Source of the DNA: Actinospica robiniae DSM 44927
GTDB lineage: Bacteria; Actinomycetota; Actinomycetes; Streptomycetales; Catenulisporaceae
NCBI RefSeq assembly: GCF_000504285.1
Contig: NZ_KI632511.1
Span: 181,272-245,271, forward strand
Direction of reading: 5' to 3'
DNA length: 64,000 bases
Below, piece after piece: positions 1-8,481 of this stretch; the first letter of the stretch is position 1; every line of letters starts with the position of its first letter. A model generated the notes under the pieces. The model was not told where the DNA came from. It saw only the letters and a program-made list of their open reading frames with translations, and made no database searches. The position numbers and the translations under genes are program-made.

Positions 1-840
1 GTGGCGTTGCTCGCCGGCTTGGGCGCACGCGCGGCCGATGCCGCGTTACGGGCCTCGGGGATCGAGCCGCAGGAGATCGACGCGCTGATCGTCACCAGCG
101 TGACCGGCTACGCCATGCCGGGGATGGACGTCGACCTGATCCGCGAGTTGCGGCTGCGACCGGACGTGCGGCGCATCCCGGTCGCCCAGATCGGCTGCGC
201 AGGAGGTCTCTACGGCCTGATCCGGGCCAGCGAGCAGATCGCGGCACGCCCGGGATCCAAGGTGCTGGTCGTGGCCAGCGAGGCCTTCAGCTCCACCACC
301 CAACCCCACACACGCCGGGCAGACGCGCTGATCTACAAGGCTCTCGGCGGAGACGGGGCGGCCGCGGCCGTGGTCACCCCCGCGGACCAGGCTCCTGATG
401 GCCCGCACGTGCTGCTCGACGGAGTCGGCGCGCTCGACTACCTGATCCCCGACACCACCGCCTACTACCGGCTGACCGCCGATGACGAGGGCCGACTCGG
501 TTTCGCGTCCACCCCGGCCGCGCCGGGGGCGATCCACCTGGCCCGCCCGGCGCTCGAGTCGTGGCTCGGCGAGAGCTCCCCCGGCTTCCTCGTCGCGCAT
601 CACGGCGGCCCGGCGATTCTGGAGAACACCGCCGAAGTGTTCGGCGCCGATCAGCGGCAGCTGCGTCACTCCTGGGCGTCGCTGCAGAACCACGGGAACA
701 TGGGCTCGGTCTCGTTCCTCGACATCTTGCAGCGAACGCTTGGCGAGACCGGGCCCGACGCCATGTACGGACCGGGCACGGCCGTGACCATCGGCCCCGG
801 CGTGACCGTGTGCGCAGCACGGCTGACCAGACCCGCGTAG
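1..840 (+). CDS. Type III polyketide synthase, 3' part (cut by window edge)
   Basis: This is the C-terminal 279 residues of a chalcone/stilbene synthase-like enzyme, which condenses malonyl-CoA units on a catalytic cysteine. The family triad is visible: the Cys lies in QIGCAGGLYGL (residue 66 of the visible part), the His in VAHHGGPAIL (residue 200, with His in place of the usual Pro after it) and the Asn in HGNMGS (residue 233). Family members are about 350 residues with the Cys near position 140, so roughly 70 residues lie left of the window; the GTG at position 1 is probably an internal Val codon. The sequence resembles bacterial RppA/DpgA-type synthases, but the product cannot be predicted. 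The 3' end is followed closely by the convergent end of a membrane-protein gene, so any cluster partners must lie to the left. Confidence 0.88.
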   Translation: MALLAGLGARAADAALRASGIEPQEIDALIVTSVTGYAMPGMDVDLIRELRLRPDVRRIPVAQIGCAGGLYGLIRASEQIAARPGSKVLVVASEAFSSTTQPHTRRADALIYKALGGDGAAAAVVTPADQAPDGPHVLLDGVGALDYLIPDTTAYYRLTADDEGRLGFASTPAAPGAIHLARPALESWLGESSPGFLVAHHGGPAILENTAEVFGADQRQLRHSWASLQNHGNMGSVSFLDILQRTLGETGPDAMYGPGTAVTIGPGVTVCAARLTRPA

Positions 841-861
841 CCCACCGCGGAGGAACACCCA

Positions 862-1878
862 TCACGGGGATGGGCGGCGAACGCGTATCGCGCTGAGGCA
901 CAACGCGATCGCCAGCAAACCGCCGAGCAAGAGGATTGCGACGTAAGGGTCCTGGATCTCACTCCTGCTCTGAGCCAGGTCGTCGGCCCGGGTCAAGGCC
1001 ACTGGCGCGAGGTCCGGGATCATCGCGGCTGGCCCGTAGGTGGCAAGGGCGGTGAGCGACTCGACGGCCAGCAGCGCGGCGGACGCTCCGGCGCAGAGCC
1101 CTGCGATCAGTCCGTCCTTCGCCCGGCCAGTCAGTGGGCGGCCGCTCGCTCGGCGGCTGGTCGGTGCGACCACGGCGGCCACGATTACGGCACCGGCGAT
1201 CAGTGCGATCAGCGGTGCCGTGGCGGTCGGCATCGGGCGGGCGGTCGCGAGCACCGCCACCCAGATCGCCGCAGCGGCGCCGCCGACGCCCCCGCCGACC
1301 GCCAGCGTCCGGGCTGGAACGGCACCGCGATGTGCCGTCGCACGAGAGGTGACCGCGAGGAAGGCGAAAAGATAGCCGGCTGAGACGGCGGTGTAGATCG
1401 GCACTCCCACCGCCGCCTGCTCGCCGGGGTTGCTGTTCGACGCGACCGAAGCCGCGCCGGCGAGGACAAGAGCGCAGACGAGCATGCACCCGCAGGCACG
1501 CGCCAGCCGCGGCACCCGTCCCGGGCCCACCGGACCCAGCGCACCCGGTCGCCGGCCCCACCAGACGAAAGCCAGCAGTGCCGCCGCCGCGGCGAGTACC
1601 GCCCAGCGCAACGGCCCATAACCGATCCTGCCCGACCACCAGACGGCCGCCGCCAATGCGCCGAGCATCAGCGCCGGATATCCGAGCGTGCGCAACGTCG
1701 ACGGACGGGTCAGCGCGACCCGCAGGCATCCGAGCGCGAAACGCCGCCGGGCTGCGGGATCCTCGAGAGCGGCCAATTCGGCGCGCATCGCCTGGCCCCA
1801 ATCCCGACGGTCCGGGGGAAACAGCGCGACGGCGACGCCCAGAATCCGACTGGCCGCATCCTTCCCGGTGCGCGTCAC
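862..1878 (-). CDS. Polytopic membrane protein paired with PadR regulator
   Basis: A 338-residue protein. A short cytoplasmic N-terminus (conserved-looking PPDRRDWGQAMRAELAAL) is followed by about eight hydrophobic segments rich in Ala, Val and Leu. I chose the GTG at 1878 because it forms a GTGA 4-bp overlap with the padR stop; an upstream in-frame GTG at 1890 is possible. This arrangement, a PadR repressor followed by a translationally coupled membrane protein, is common in actinomycetes, where the membrane protein is usually the regulated product. Its N-terminus resembles proteins of unknown function that sit next to PadR genes. No catalytic motif is visible, and the function is unknown. 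Confidence 0.72.
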   Translation of the reverse strand: MTRTGKDAASRILGVAVALFPPDRRDWGQAMRAELAALEDPAARRRFALGCLRVALTRPSTLRTLGYPALMLGALAAAVWWSGRIGYGPLRWAVLAAAAALLAFVWWGRRPGALGPVGPGRVPRLARACGCMLVCALVLAGAASVASNSNPGEQAAVGVPIYTAVSAGYLFAFLAVTSRATAHRGAVPARTLAVGGGVGGAAAAIWVAVLATARPMPTATAPLIALIAGAVIVAAVVAPTSRRASGRPLTGRAKDGLIAGLCAGASAALLAVESLTALATYGPAAMIPDLAPVALTRADDLAQSRSEIQDPYVAILLLGGLLAIALCLSAIRVRRPSP

Positions 1879-2237
1879 CAGGCACCGCACAGTGTCGCGC
1901 GGCCGCGCCCGTCGGCCTCGGGTGCCGACGCGGCAGGCGAACCCTCGGGCGCGGGTCGCGCGAGTTCAGCGGCCAGCACCTGGCCCACAGCAGTGAGCCG
2001 ATACAGGTGGCGCGGCGGGCGCCCGGGCGCAGGCTCGTCCTCCCAACCGGCCTCGACCATGCCCCGGTCGTCGAGCCGGATCAGGATCGGGTAGAGCGAG
2101 CCCGCTTTCAAGCCGACCTCGCGGCCCAACTCGTAGCCGTAGCGCCACTTGGACGGCTCAGCGGCCAGGGCCTGGAGCACCGCAATGGTCTGCGGTGAGG
2201 GTCTGCGGATGCGTCGAGAGCCAGATTCCCGGGTCAC
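1875..2237 (-). CDS. PadR family transcriptional regulator
   Basis: A 120-residue winged-helix repressor. The PadR signature is clear: TIAVLQALAAEP near the N-terminus, YGYELGREVGLKAGSLYPIL as the recognition region, then the wing RPPRHLYRLTAVGQ. PadR proteins usually sense a small ligand and repress an adjacent membrane or efflux gene. Here the adjacent gene is the overlapping membrane protein downstream. The start is a GTG at 2237, only 7 bp from a 16-bp palindrome, so the transcript is probably leaderless or nearly so and autoregulated. The C-terminal 20 residues are low-complexity (SPAASAPEAD). Confidence 0.85.
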   Translation of the reverse strand: MTRESGSRRIRRPSPQTIAVLQALAAEPSKWRYGYELGREVGLKAGSLYPILIRLDDRGMVEAGWEDEPAPGRPPRHLYRLTAVGQVLAAELARPAPEGSPAASAPEADGRGRATLCGAW

Positions 2238-2244
2238 GCGATAA

Positions 2245-2260
2245 CTCTATCTAGGTAGAG
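2245..2260. promoter_or_regulatory. Probable PadR operator
   Basis: CTCTATCTAGGTAGAG matches its own reverse complement at 14 of 16 positions and is centred on CTAG. This A/T-rich motif stands out in GC-rich surroundings and lies 7 bp upstream of the padR GTG. On the minus strand it contains TAGAGT, a plausible -10 hexamer. Similar CTAT/ATAG palindromes are typical of PadR operators, so autorepression of the padR-membrane protein operon is inferred. Confidence 0.6.
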
Positions 2261-2337
2261 AAATCTCCGGCAACCGCGTCCGCAATCCGACGCCGCGTCG
2301 CTTCATCGCAGCTCGATCGCCATCCACCACACCGGCA

Positions 2338-3204
2338 TCAGGATCCGCATACCTGTCGGAGAAGAGCCGTGGCGGCGGGGCTCGGCGGATCGCCGGTGAT
2401 GGTGACGAGCTCCCAGGCTGGAACGTCTCCGTCGAGGGGGATGAAGCGGACCTGCTTGGTCTTGCCGGCGAAGGAGGTCGGGACCAGCGCGACGCCGAGG
2501 CCGCAGGCGACGAGGTCGAGGAGGGAGTGGACGTCGGTGACCTCGAGGGCGACGCGGCGTTCGACACCTGCTGCGGCCAGAACCCGGTCCGCATGATCAC
2601 GGGTGCCCCACGTGGGCGGGAAGTCGACGAACTGCTCGTCCGTCAGATCCTGCAGCTTGGCACGGTCCTTCGTCGCGGCGGGGTGGCCGGGAGCGCAGGC
2701 GAGGACCAGGTCTTCGGCGTCCAGCGGGCTGACGGCGACGTTCTCGGGCAGGCGGGCCGGCCGGGAGACGAAGGCGATGTCGAGCCGCCCGGTGCTCACG
2801 TGCTCGACGAGCTCGTCCGAGCCGCCTTGCCGCAGCCGGATCTCCAAACCCGGGTGCCGGCCGAGGAAGCCGGAGAGCAGCGTCGGGAGGTGGATGGCGT
2901 GCAGGCACTGGAGTGAGCCGATCGAGAGCGATCCGCGCAGCAGTCCCTGGACGGCGGCGACGGCCTCCTTGGCCGCGTTGCTCGCGGACAGGGCACGCAG
3001 CGCCTCGGCAAGCAAGGCCTGGCCGGCGGCCGTGAGCTGTACCTGGCGCGTGCTGCGGAGAAAGAGGGTGGCGCCCAATTCCTTCTCCAGCGAGCGGATC
3101 GAGGCCGACAGCCCCGACTGGGCGATGTGCAGACGCTGCGCCGCGCGAGTGAAGTGGCACTCCTGCGCCACGGCGACGAAGTGCTCCAGCTGTCTGAGCT
3201 CCAC
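2338..3204 (-). CDS. LysR family transcriptional regulator
   Basis: A 288-residue LysR-type regulator. The N-terminal helix-turn-helix is unmistakable (VELRQLEHFVAVAQECHFTR, then AAQRLHIAQSGLSASIRSLE). It is followed by a linker and a two-lobed effector domain running to the C-terminus (for example LDIAFVSRPARLPENV and LVACGLGVALVPTSFAG). I prefer the GTG at 3204, which begins exactly at the conserved MELRQLxxF motif; an in-frame ATG lies 15 bp upstream. It diverges from an aldo-keto reductase gene with a palindrome between them, the standard layout for a LysR regulator and its target. The inducer is unknown. Confidence 0.88.
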   Translation of the reverse strand: MELRQLEHFVAVAQECHFTRAAQRLHIAQSGLSASIRSLEKELGATLFLRSTRQVQLTAAGQALLAEALRALSASNAAKEAVAAVQGLLRGSLSIGSLQCLHAIHLPTLLSGFLGRHPGLEIRLRQGGSDELVEHVSTGRLDIAFVSRPARLPENVAVSPLDAEDLVLACAPGHPAATKDRAKLQDLTDEQFVDFPPTWGTRDHADRVLAAAGVERRVALEVTDVHSLLDLVACGLGVALVPTSFAGKTKQVRFIPLDGDVPAWELVTITGDPPSPAATALLRQVCGS

Positions 3205-3246
3205 GGTCCACGCACCCATCGGCTCGCACTCATCAGCTTGAGTGCT

Positions 3247-3260
3247 TAGTGAGATCAGTA
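3247..3260. promoter_or_regulatory. Candidate LysR operator between lysR and aldo-keto reductase
   Basis: TAGTGAGATCAGTA is an interrupted palindrome (TA-N-TGA-N2-TCA-N-TA, 10 of 14 positions symmetric). It lies in the 134-bp divergent region. Its size and symmetry resemble the T-N11-A class of LysR sites, although the spacing is one base longer. It is about 40 bp from the lysR start and 80 bp from the reductase start. Confidence 0.4.
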
Positions 3261-3338
3261 TCTTCTGTTGGACAGACTAATCGCCGTTGGCAAGGCTGGA
3301 GAAGCACACACGAACGAGGACAGAGGAGCTTCTCCACC

Positions 3339-4199
3339 ATGCAGACTCGTCGGATCGGAGACCGGGCGGTCAGTGCGATCGGGCTCGGCGGCATGCCGAT
3401 GTCGATCGAGGGGCGCCCGGACGAACAGCGGTCCGTGGCCACGATCCACGCGGCTCTCGACGCGGGCGTCACACTGATCGACACGGCCGATGCCTACCAC
3501 CGGGAAGCCGACGAGGTCGGTCACAACGAGACCTTGATCGCGCGCGCTCTCGCGAGCTACGGCGGCGACAGCTCGGGCGTGCTGGTCGCGACGAAGGGCG
3601 GCCACCTGCGTCCCGGCGACGGCTCCTGGACGCAGAACGGCGACCCTGGGTATCTGAAGCAGGCCTGCGAAGGCTCGCTCAAGCGGCTCGGCGTCGAGGC
3701 CATCGGGCTCTACCAGTTCCACCGGCCGGACCCGAGGGTCCCGTTCGCCGACTCGGTGGGCGCTCTGCGCGAACTGCTCGACGAGGGAAAGATCGTCCGC
3801 GCCGGCCTGTCCAACGCGAACGCCGAGCAGATCCGCCAGGCCCTTGAGATCCTCGGGGAGGACCTGGTCAGCGTGCAGAACCAGTTCTCGCCCTCCTTCC
3901 GCTCCAGCGAACCGGAACTCGAGCTGTGCGCCGAGCTCGGTCTCGCCTTCCTCCCGTGGAGCCCGCTCGGCGGCATCACCAGCGCGGCCGGCCTCGGCGA
4001 CCGCTTCGCCGCGTACGCCGAGATCGGTGAGGCCCACGCGGTCAGCCCGCAGCAGGTCTGCCTCGCCTGGATGCTGGCCAAGGCCCCCGTCGTCATCCCG
4101 ATCCCCGGATCCTCACGCCCCGAGACGATCCGGGACTCAGTCGCCGCCGAATCGCTCGAACTCAGCGCCGAGGAGATCGGCCGGCTCAACGCCGCCTGA
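3339..4199 (+). CDS. Aldo/keto reductase
   Basis: A 286-residue NADPH-dependent oxidoreductase of the AKR superfamily with a predicted TIM barrel. The catalytic tetrad is visible: Asp and Tyr in LIDTADAYHREADEVGHNE, Lys in VLVATKGGHL and His in YQFHRPDP. The cofactor-binding end is PIPGSSRPETIRDS. The ATG at 3339 is preceded 10 bp upstream by AGAGGAG, so the upstream in-frame extension is not coding. It is divergent from lysR and probably under its control. It resembles the second aldo-keto reductase in this window (20067-20921), sharing the ATKGGHLR segment. The substrate is unknown. Confidence 0.9.
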   Translation: MQTRRIGDRAVSAIGLGGMPMSIEGRPDEQRSVATIHAALDAGVTLIDTADAYHREADEVGHNETLIARALASYGGDSSGVLVATKGGHLRPGDGSWTQNGDPGYLKQACEGSLKRLGVEAIGLYQFHRPDPRVPFADSVGALRELLDEGKIVRAGLSNANAEQIRQALEILGEDLVSVQNQFSPSFRSSEPELELCAELGLAFLPWSPLGGITSAAGLGDRFAAYAEIGEAHAVSPQQVCLAWMLAKAPVVIPIPGSSRPETIRDSVAAESLELSAEEIGRLNAA

Positions 4200-4225
4200 C
4201 GGGCACAACCCGCGACGGCGAAACA

Positions 4226-4260
4226 GCGCGGCACCGAGTCCACCCGACCCGGTGCCGCGC
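4226..4260 (+). terminator. Stem-loop terminator after aldo-keto reductase
   Basis: An 11-bp perfect stem (GCGCGGCACCG paired with CGGTGCCGCGC) with a 13-nt loop lies 26 bp after the reductase stop codon. There is no long U-tract (TTGCGT follows), as is usual in actinomycetes. Confidence 0.6.
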
Positions 4261-4340
4261 TTGCGTCAGTCGGTCGCGGCGAAGCGGCCGGGGACAGCCC
4301 ATGGAGGGGGCGGTCCGGCTGTCCCCGGCCGACTTTAATT

Positions 4341-4356
4341 CTACACGCTTGTAGAT
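4341..4356. promoter_or_regulatory. Orphan TACA-N4-TGTA palindrome
   Basis: TCTACACGCTTGTAGA is a perfect 6-bp inverted repeat around CGCT. TACA/TGTA palindromes of this kind are bound by BlaI/MecI/CopY-type repressors, but no such regulator and no obvious target gene is next to it. The 254 bp between the reductase and the CoA-transferase gene otherwise hold only the terminator. It may be what remains of a lost promoter. Confidence 0.3.
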
Positions 4357-4453
4357 GTTCTCCGCGCCGTCATGGCTCACAAGGCCGAGGTCGACTATCG
4401 AGTGCCCGCCGCAGGGGCAGATGGCGATGGCGACTCGCCACCGCGCGCGGAGC

Positions 4454-5689
4454 TCATAGCCCCGCCGTTTCCGTAGCAGGCCCCTCCTCTTCGGCGAAGC
4501 GCACTGGCTCATCGAGCAGATCGAGCCATGCGCGCACGACGAAGTCGTGTTGGCCCAGAATCGGCGGTGGAGTGTGAAGCGGCTCCGGCCGTTCGTCGAA
4601 GCGCCAGGGCGTCCCCGGCAGCGTGATGCACCCGAGGGTGGCGTGCTCGACCTCGACGGTCAACCCCGGCCGGCGGGTCTGCTCGCAGCTGTAGACCTCG
4701 TCCAAGGTTCGGATGCGCCCGGCCGGGATCCCCGCAGCCGACAGTCGCTCGAGCCAGGTCTGGGCGGACTCACGACTGAACAACGCAGTCAGATCGCGTT
4801 CCAATTCGTCGCGGTTGCGCACGCGATCCGCGTTGGTCAGATAACGCGGGTCGTCCGCGTTCAGGCCGGTGACCTCGGCCAGCGCACGCCACAGGTTCTG
4901 GCTGCCGACGGCGATCTGAAGGTCGCCGTCGGCGCAGTGATAGAGGCCGTAGGGAGCGACCGACGGATGATGGTTGCCCGTGGCCTGCGGCAGCTGGCCC
5001 GCGACCGTCCACCCGGTGCCCTGGAAGCTGTGCACGCCGACGAGCGCCGAGAGCAGCGACGTTCGCACGGTCTGGCCGTGCCCGGTGCTCCGGCGTTCGA
5101 TCAGGGCGGCCAGGACGGCGCAGACCCCGAAGACGCCGGCGAGCAGGTCGGCGATGGGCACGCCCGTCTTCGTCGGCCGTCCACTCTCGCCGGTCAGGCT
5201 CATCAGGCCGCCCTCGCCTTGGGCGATCTGGTCGTATCCGGGGCGGTCATCGTCGGGCCCTTCATGGCCGTACCCGCTGATCGAGAGGACGACCAGCAGC
5301 GGGTTGAGCTCCTTCAGACGCTCGGGACCGAAACCGAGGCGGTCCAGCACTCCGGGGCGGAAGTTCTCCACCAGGACGTCGGCGCGCCGGATGAGCCGCT
5401 CGACCAGTTCCTTCCCCTCACGGCTCTGCAGATCGGCGACGACGGACTTCTTGTTGCGGTTGCAGGCCAGGAAATACGTGGACTCCGGAGACGCGCCGAC
5501 CACCGGCGGGACGACGAACGGCGGACCCCATCCCCGCGTCTCGTCTCCCTGCGGCGCTTCGACCTTGATGACTCTGGCCCCGAGATCACCGAGCATCATC
5601 GCCGCGTGCGGCCCGGCCAGAGCGTGGGACAGATCGAGCACGAGCATGCTGCTGAGCGGCCCGTCCGTCTGGGTGGGTTGCGTGGTCAC
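4454..5689 (-). CDS. CaiB/BaiF family CoA-transferase (class III)
   Basis: A 411-residue family III CoA-transferase, which moves CoA between carboxylic acids through an aspartyl-CoA anhydride. Family landmarks: LVLDLSHALAGPHAAMMLGD near the N-terminus, ARVIKVEAP, the CNRNKKSVVADL segment, VENFRPGVLDRLG, and the catalytic Asp in GYDQIAQGEGG (residue 153). Length matches the family (about 400). The GTG start at 5689 follows AAGGGAGAAT at good spacing. It diverges from the response-regulator gene and has no obvious metabolic partner here, so the acyl substrate (formyl-, succinyl- or carnitine-type) cannot be assigned. Confidence 0.87.
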   Translation of the reverse strand: MTTQPTQTDGPLSSMLVLDLSHALAGPHAAMMLGDLGARVIKVEAPQGDETRGWGPPFVVPPVVGASPESTYFLACNRNKKSVVADLQSREGKELVERLIRRADVLVENFRPGVLDRLGFGPERLKELNPLLVVLSISGYGHEGPDDDRPGYDQIAQGEGGLMSLTGESGRPTKTGVPIADLLAGVFGVCAVLAALIERRSTGHGQTVRTSLLSALVGVHSFQGTGWTVAGQLPQATGNHHPSVAPYGLYHCADGDLQIAVGSQNLWRALAEVTGLNADDPRYLTNADRVRNRDELERDLTALFSRESAQTWLERLSAAGIPAGRIRTLDEVYSCEQTRRPGLTVEVEHATLGCITLPGTPWRFDERPEPLHTPPPILGQHDFVVRAWLDLLDEPVRFAEEEGPATETAGL

Positions 5690-5819
5690 GATTCTCCCTT
5701 CGGTTCGGTCACTGTCGTGTGATCATGAACCTACGAAGGCGTGGGCGAGCAGAGAGCCAGCGGAAGGTTAAAAATCGTTTACCTTTGGCCACGAAGCAGA
5801 CACGGTATGTAATGAGGGC

Positions 5820-6566
5820 ATGGCATACGCTGAACTGCTGGTGGTGGAGGACGATGCGGACATCGCCGCCGAGCTGCTCCAAGCACTGACCGGCCACGGC
5901 TACCACCCGGTGATCGCGGCGAACGGGCAACAGGCACTCGCTCACGTCCTGGACAGACGTCAGCCGGATCTGGTCCTGCTCGATCTGGGGCTTCCCGACA
6001 TGGACGGCGTCGCGCTGTGCCGCCGTCTACGGGCCCTGCTTCCCGTGGAGAGCATCATCGTCGTACTCACCGCGCGGACACAGGAATTCGAGATCGTCGT
6101 CGCCTTGGACGCGGGCGCGGACGACTATCTCACCAAGCCCTTCCGGTTCACCGAACTTCTCGCCCGCCTACGCGCCCACCTGCGCCGGAGCCGAAATACC
6201 GGAGGACCCGCATTCATCCGGCTCGGGCGCGTCACGATCGACATGCGGGCCCGGCGCGTGTTCGCCGGAGAGCGCGAGATCAATCTTCGTCCCAAGGAGT
6301 TCGACCTCTTCACCGCGCTGGCCGGCCGGGCAGGCGCCGTGGTGAGCCGCGACGAACTGATGGCACTCGTCTGGGACGCGCACTGGTTGGGCCCGACCAA
6401 GACCCTGGACGTCCACGTCTCCGCGCTGCGGCGCAAACTCGAGGACGCCGATCCCGGTTTGGGACAGGCGATCACGACGGTACGTGGGCGTGGCTACCGC
6501 TGCGAGCAGCCGACGCCTCCACCTGCGGAAACCTCGGGCGGGTACTCATACTCCTCCCGATCCTGA
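5820..6566 (+). CDS. OmpR-type response regulator
   Basis: A 248-residue two-component response regulator. The receiver domain (about residues 5-118) has the acidic pair E10-D11-D12, phosphoacceptor Asp55 in LVLLDLGLPDMDG and the switch Lys in DYLTKPF. The C-terminal winged helix (about 135-230) has LRPKEFDLFTAL, DELMALVWD and the recognition segment TLDVHVSALRRKLED. A GAGGG precedes the ATG. The presumed partner kinase gene is on the opposite strand and overlaps this gene by 73 bp at the 3' end, an uncommon arrangement. The final 15 residues (SGGYSYSSRS) are encoded in that overlap and probably have no conserved role. Confidence 0.92.
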   Translation: MAYAELLVVEDDADIAAELLQALTGHGYHPVIAANGQQALAHVLDRRQPDLVLLDLGLPDMDGVALCRRLRALLPVESIIVVLTARTQEFEIVVALDAGADDYLTKPFRFTELLARLRAHLRRSRNTGGPAFIRLGRVTIDMRARRVFAGEREINLRPKEFDLFTALAGRAGAVVSRDELMALVWDAHWLGPTKTLDVHVSALRRKLEDADPGLGQAITTVRGRGYRCEQPTPPPAETSGGYSYSSRS

Positions 6567-7885
6567 ACGGGCAGGAGGAGACTGAACACCGGCCGCGGCC
6601 CGCGTCGGCGCATCACGAGTCGGCCGCCCTCCGCTTCCGCGAGCGAGCGGGCCAGCGGCAGCCCGATGCCATGGCGGGTCGCCGGGGCGCCGCGTTCGAA
6701 GACCGGCGGTTCGTCCGCTGCGCCGCCGGGCGCCACGCCGGGACCGTCGTCGCCGACCTCGATCGCGACGCCGGTGCCCACATCCGTGACCGTCAGCCGG
6801 ATCTCGCCGCGGCCATGGACCAGTGCGTTGTCCAGCAGCGCGCCGATGATCTGAGCGATGGCGGCCTCGGAGGCCCGGACGGGCGCGAGGCCGGATTCGC
6901 AGCGCACGGTCAACCGGCGGTGGGCGTCCGAGACCGCGGCCTCGTGGCGGTTCGCCACGTTCCGGGCCACGTCCGCCGCGTCGACGGCGAGGCCGGACCG
7001 ATGAGTTTCACGTGCCAGCCGAAGCAATTCCTCCACTGATACGGCCAGACTCTCCGCCCGCCGCAACGCCGTTCCCACGGCCGCGCGCCGCGCCGCCTCG
7101 TCGGCGTTCTGCGCCGCCTCGAGACCCAGGACCAGAGCAGTCAGCGGGGTGCGCAGTTGATGTGAAACAGCGGTGCTGAACCCCCGCTCGCGCTCGAGTA
7201 CATCGCCGAGCCGACGCGCCGTCGCGGCCAAGGCCTGACCTGCCAAGTCCGCTTCGCGGATGTGCGTCCGCGGCGCCTGGACCGTGAAGTCACCCTCCCC
7301 CAAGGCGCGTGCGACTGCCGTCAGCTCCTCGAGCGGAGCCGCTACGCGCCGGGCCAGATGCCAGGCCAGGCCGGCCGAGAGCACCACCACACCCGAGCCG
7401 AGCACAGCGAGCACCAGCCAAGCCCGAATCCGGCGGTCGGTCACTCGATCCCAGGGCATCCAGACGCGGACGATCTCCACCACCCGGCCGCTGCGGATGA
7501 CCGGCGCGACCACGGCCAGATGACCGGTCTCGATCCCATGGTGCATGCGTCCGTCGACGGAGAGCTCCGACACAGGCGAGCGGCCGGGGCCGACGCCCGC
7601 GAGCTTGCGCCCCGACGCCGAGTAAAGACCCACCTCCACGCCGCGTGACGGATCGTCGGATCCGATCAGGGCATCCGGGTCGGAGGTCGGGCGCGCCGCG
7701 ATGTCCGCCGATACCAAGATGGCATCCCGCTGCAGCAGCACCACAGCACCTCGGCTGTAGACCTCTGCCACAGCCCAGGCCAGCGGCAGCGTGAAGACGA
7801 CGACCGCGCATGCGGTCACCGTCACGATCGACGTAAGCACGCGCCGGCGCAGACTGACGCCACCATGCCGTCTCGACACGCTCAC
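6494..7885 (-). CDS. Sensor histidine kinase
   Basis: A 463-residue membrane histidine kinase. One transmembrane helix (about residues 17-41) is followed by an extracytoplasmic sensor of about 110 residues, then a second helix (about 157-176), HAMP (about 178-230), a dimerization domain with the phosphorylated His242 in VSHQLRTPLTAL, and an ATPase domain with the N-box around Asn353 and the G1 box DDGPGV (379-384). It faces the OmpR regulator convergently; the pair is very likely cognate because no other two-component gene is near. The C-terminus overlaps the regulator gene antisense, so transcription through one could interfere with the other. The ligand is unknown. Confidence 0.9.
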   Translation of the reverse strand: MSVSRRHGGVSLRRRVLTSIVTVTACAVVVFTLPLAWAVAEVYSRGAVVLLQRDAILVSADIAARPTSDPDALIGSDDPSRGVEVGLYSASGRKLAGVGPGRSPVSELSVDGRMHHGIETGHLAVVAPVIRSGRVVEIVRVWMPWDRVTDRRIRAWLVLAVLGSGVVVLSAGLAWHLARRVAAPLEELTAVARALGEGDFTVQAPRTHIREADLAGQALAATARRLGDVLERERGFSTAVSHQLRTPLTALVLGLEAAQNADEAARRAAVGTALRRAESLAVSVEELLRLARETHRSGLAVDAADVARNVANRHEAAVSDAHRRLTVRCESGLAPVRASEAAIAQIIGALLDNALVHGRGEIRLTVTDVGTGVAIEVGDDGPGVAPGGAADEPPVFERGAPATRHGIGLPLARSLAEAEGGRLVMRRRGPRPVFSLLLPVQDREEYEYPPEVSAGGGVGCSQR

Positions 7886-7987
7886 CTCGTGACAGTCGCC
7901 GGGCGCGCGAGTCGCCCGCCAGTTCAGAGCACGCCCGAAGCGCTATGAACTCGTCAATCCCAGCCATGGCGGGCAGCCTCGCGCAGT

Positions 7988-8443
7988 TCACTGAGGCTCA
8001 TTCTGGCCGCTCGTGGCGGCGTCACAGCACCGCGACACGGCCTGGCTCGGGGTGGAGGTCGCGGAGCCGGCTCCGGCGGACGAGCAGGCCGAAACGGCCG
8101 CGGTCAGCGCGACCGCCGCGAGCCCGGAGGCCAGGGCGTTGCGCAGCCGGCGATCGGAGGCGGTGAATCGTTCGAACCGCGCGGTCTGCGGCCGAGTGAT
8201 CCGGCCAAGCAGCGGAAGCAGCCCGGCGAGTATCGCCAACGCCGCCAGGACACCGCGGCCGGTCGTCGCCGCGTAACCGGCTCCCGGCAGCTGGATCGTG
8301 GACGTGCTCTTCGACGCCAACTGCTTCACCACCGGGGCCGCGACCAGGGTCACCCGCTGGATCTCGTTGCAGTTCGAGGTCGGATTTCGCAGGTCCGGGT
8401 CTTCGGTGATATCCGCCCCGCGCGAAGCCTTCCGGGCCGCCAT
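7988..8443 (-). CDS. Hypothetical protein with two hydrophobic segments
   Basis: A 151-residue predicted protein that I do not recognise. It has a polar N-terminus (DLRNPTSNCNEIQRVTLVAA) and two hydrophobic stretches, GVLAALAILAGLLPLLGRI and ALASGLAAVALTAAVSACSS. It ends in a Ser/Ala/Thr-rich tail. Coding is plausible but no domain supports it. It lies between the kinase gene and a small gene of the metallophosphoesterase operon, all on the minus strand. Confidence 0.4.
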   Translation of the reverse strand: MAARKASRGADITEDPDLRNPTSNCNEIQRVTLVAAPVVKQLASKSTSTIQLPGAGYAATTGRGVLAALAILAGLLPLLGRITRPQTARFERFTASDRRLRNALASGLAAVALTAAVSACSSAGAGSATSTPSQAVSRCCDAATSGQNEPQ

Positions 8444-8481
8444 CAGACTGATGACCCGCGGATCGACTCGGTCAGCCGCTC

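Noticed and set aside
1..840. GTG at position 1 as the true start of the polyketide synthase
   Set aside because: The catalytic Cys would be at residue 66 instead of about 140, so the N-terminal region is missing and the gene is cut by the window edge.
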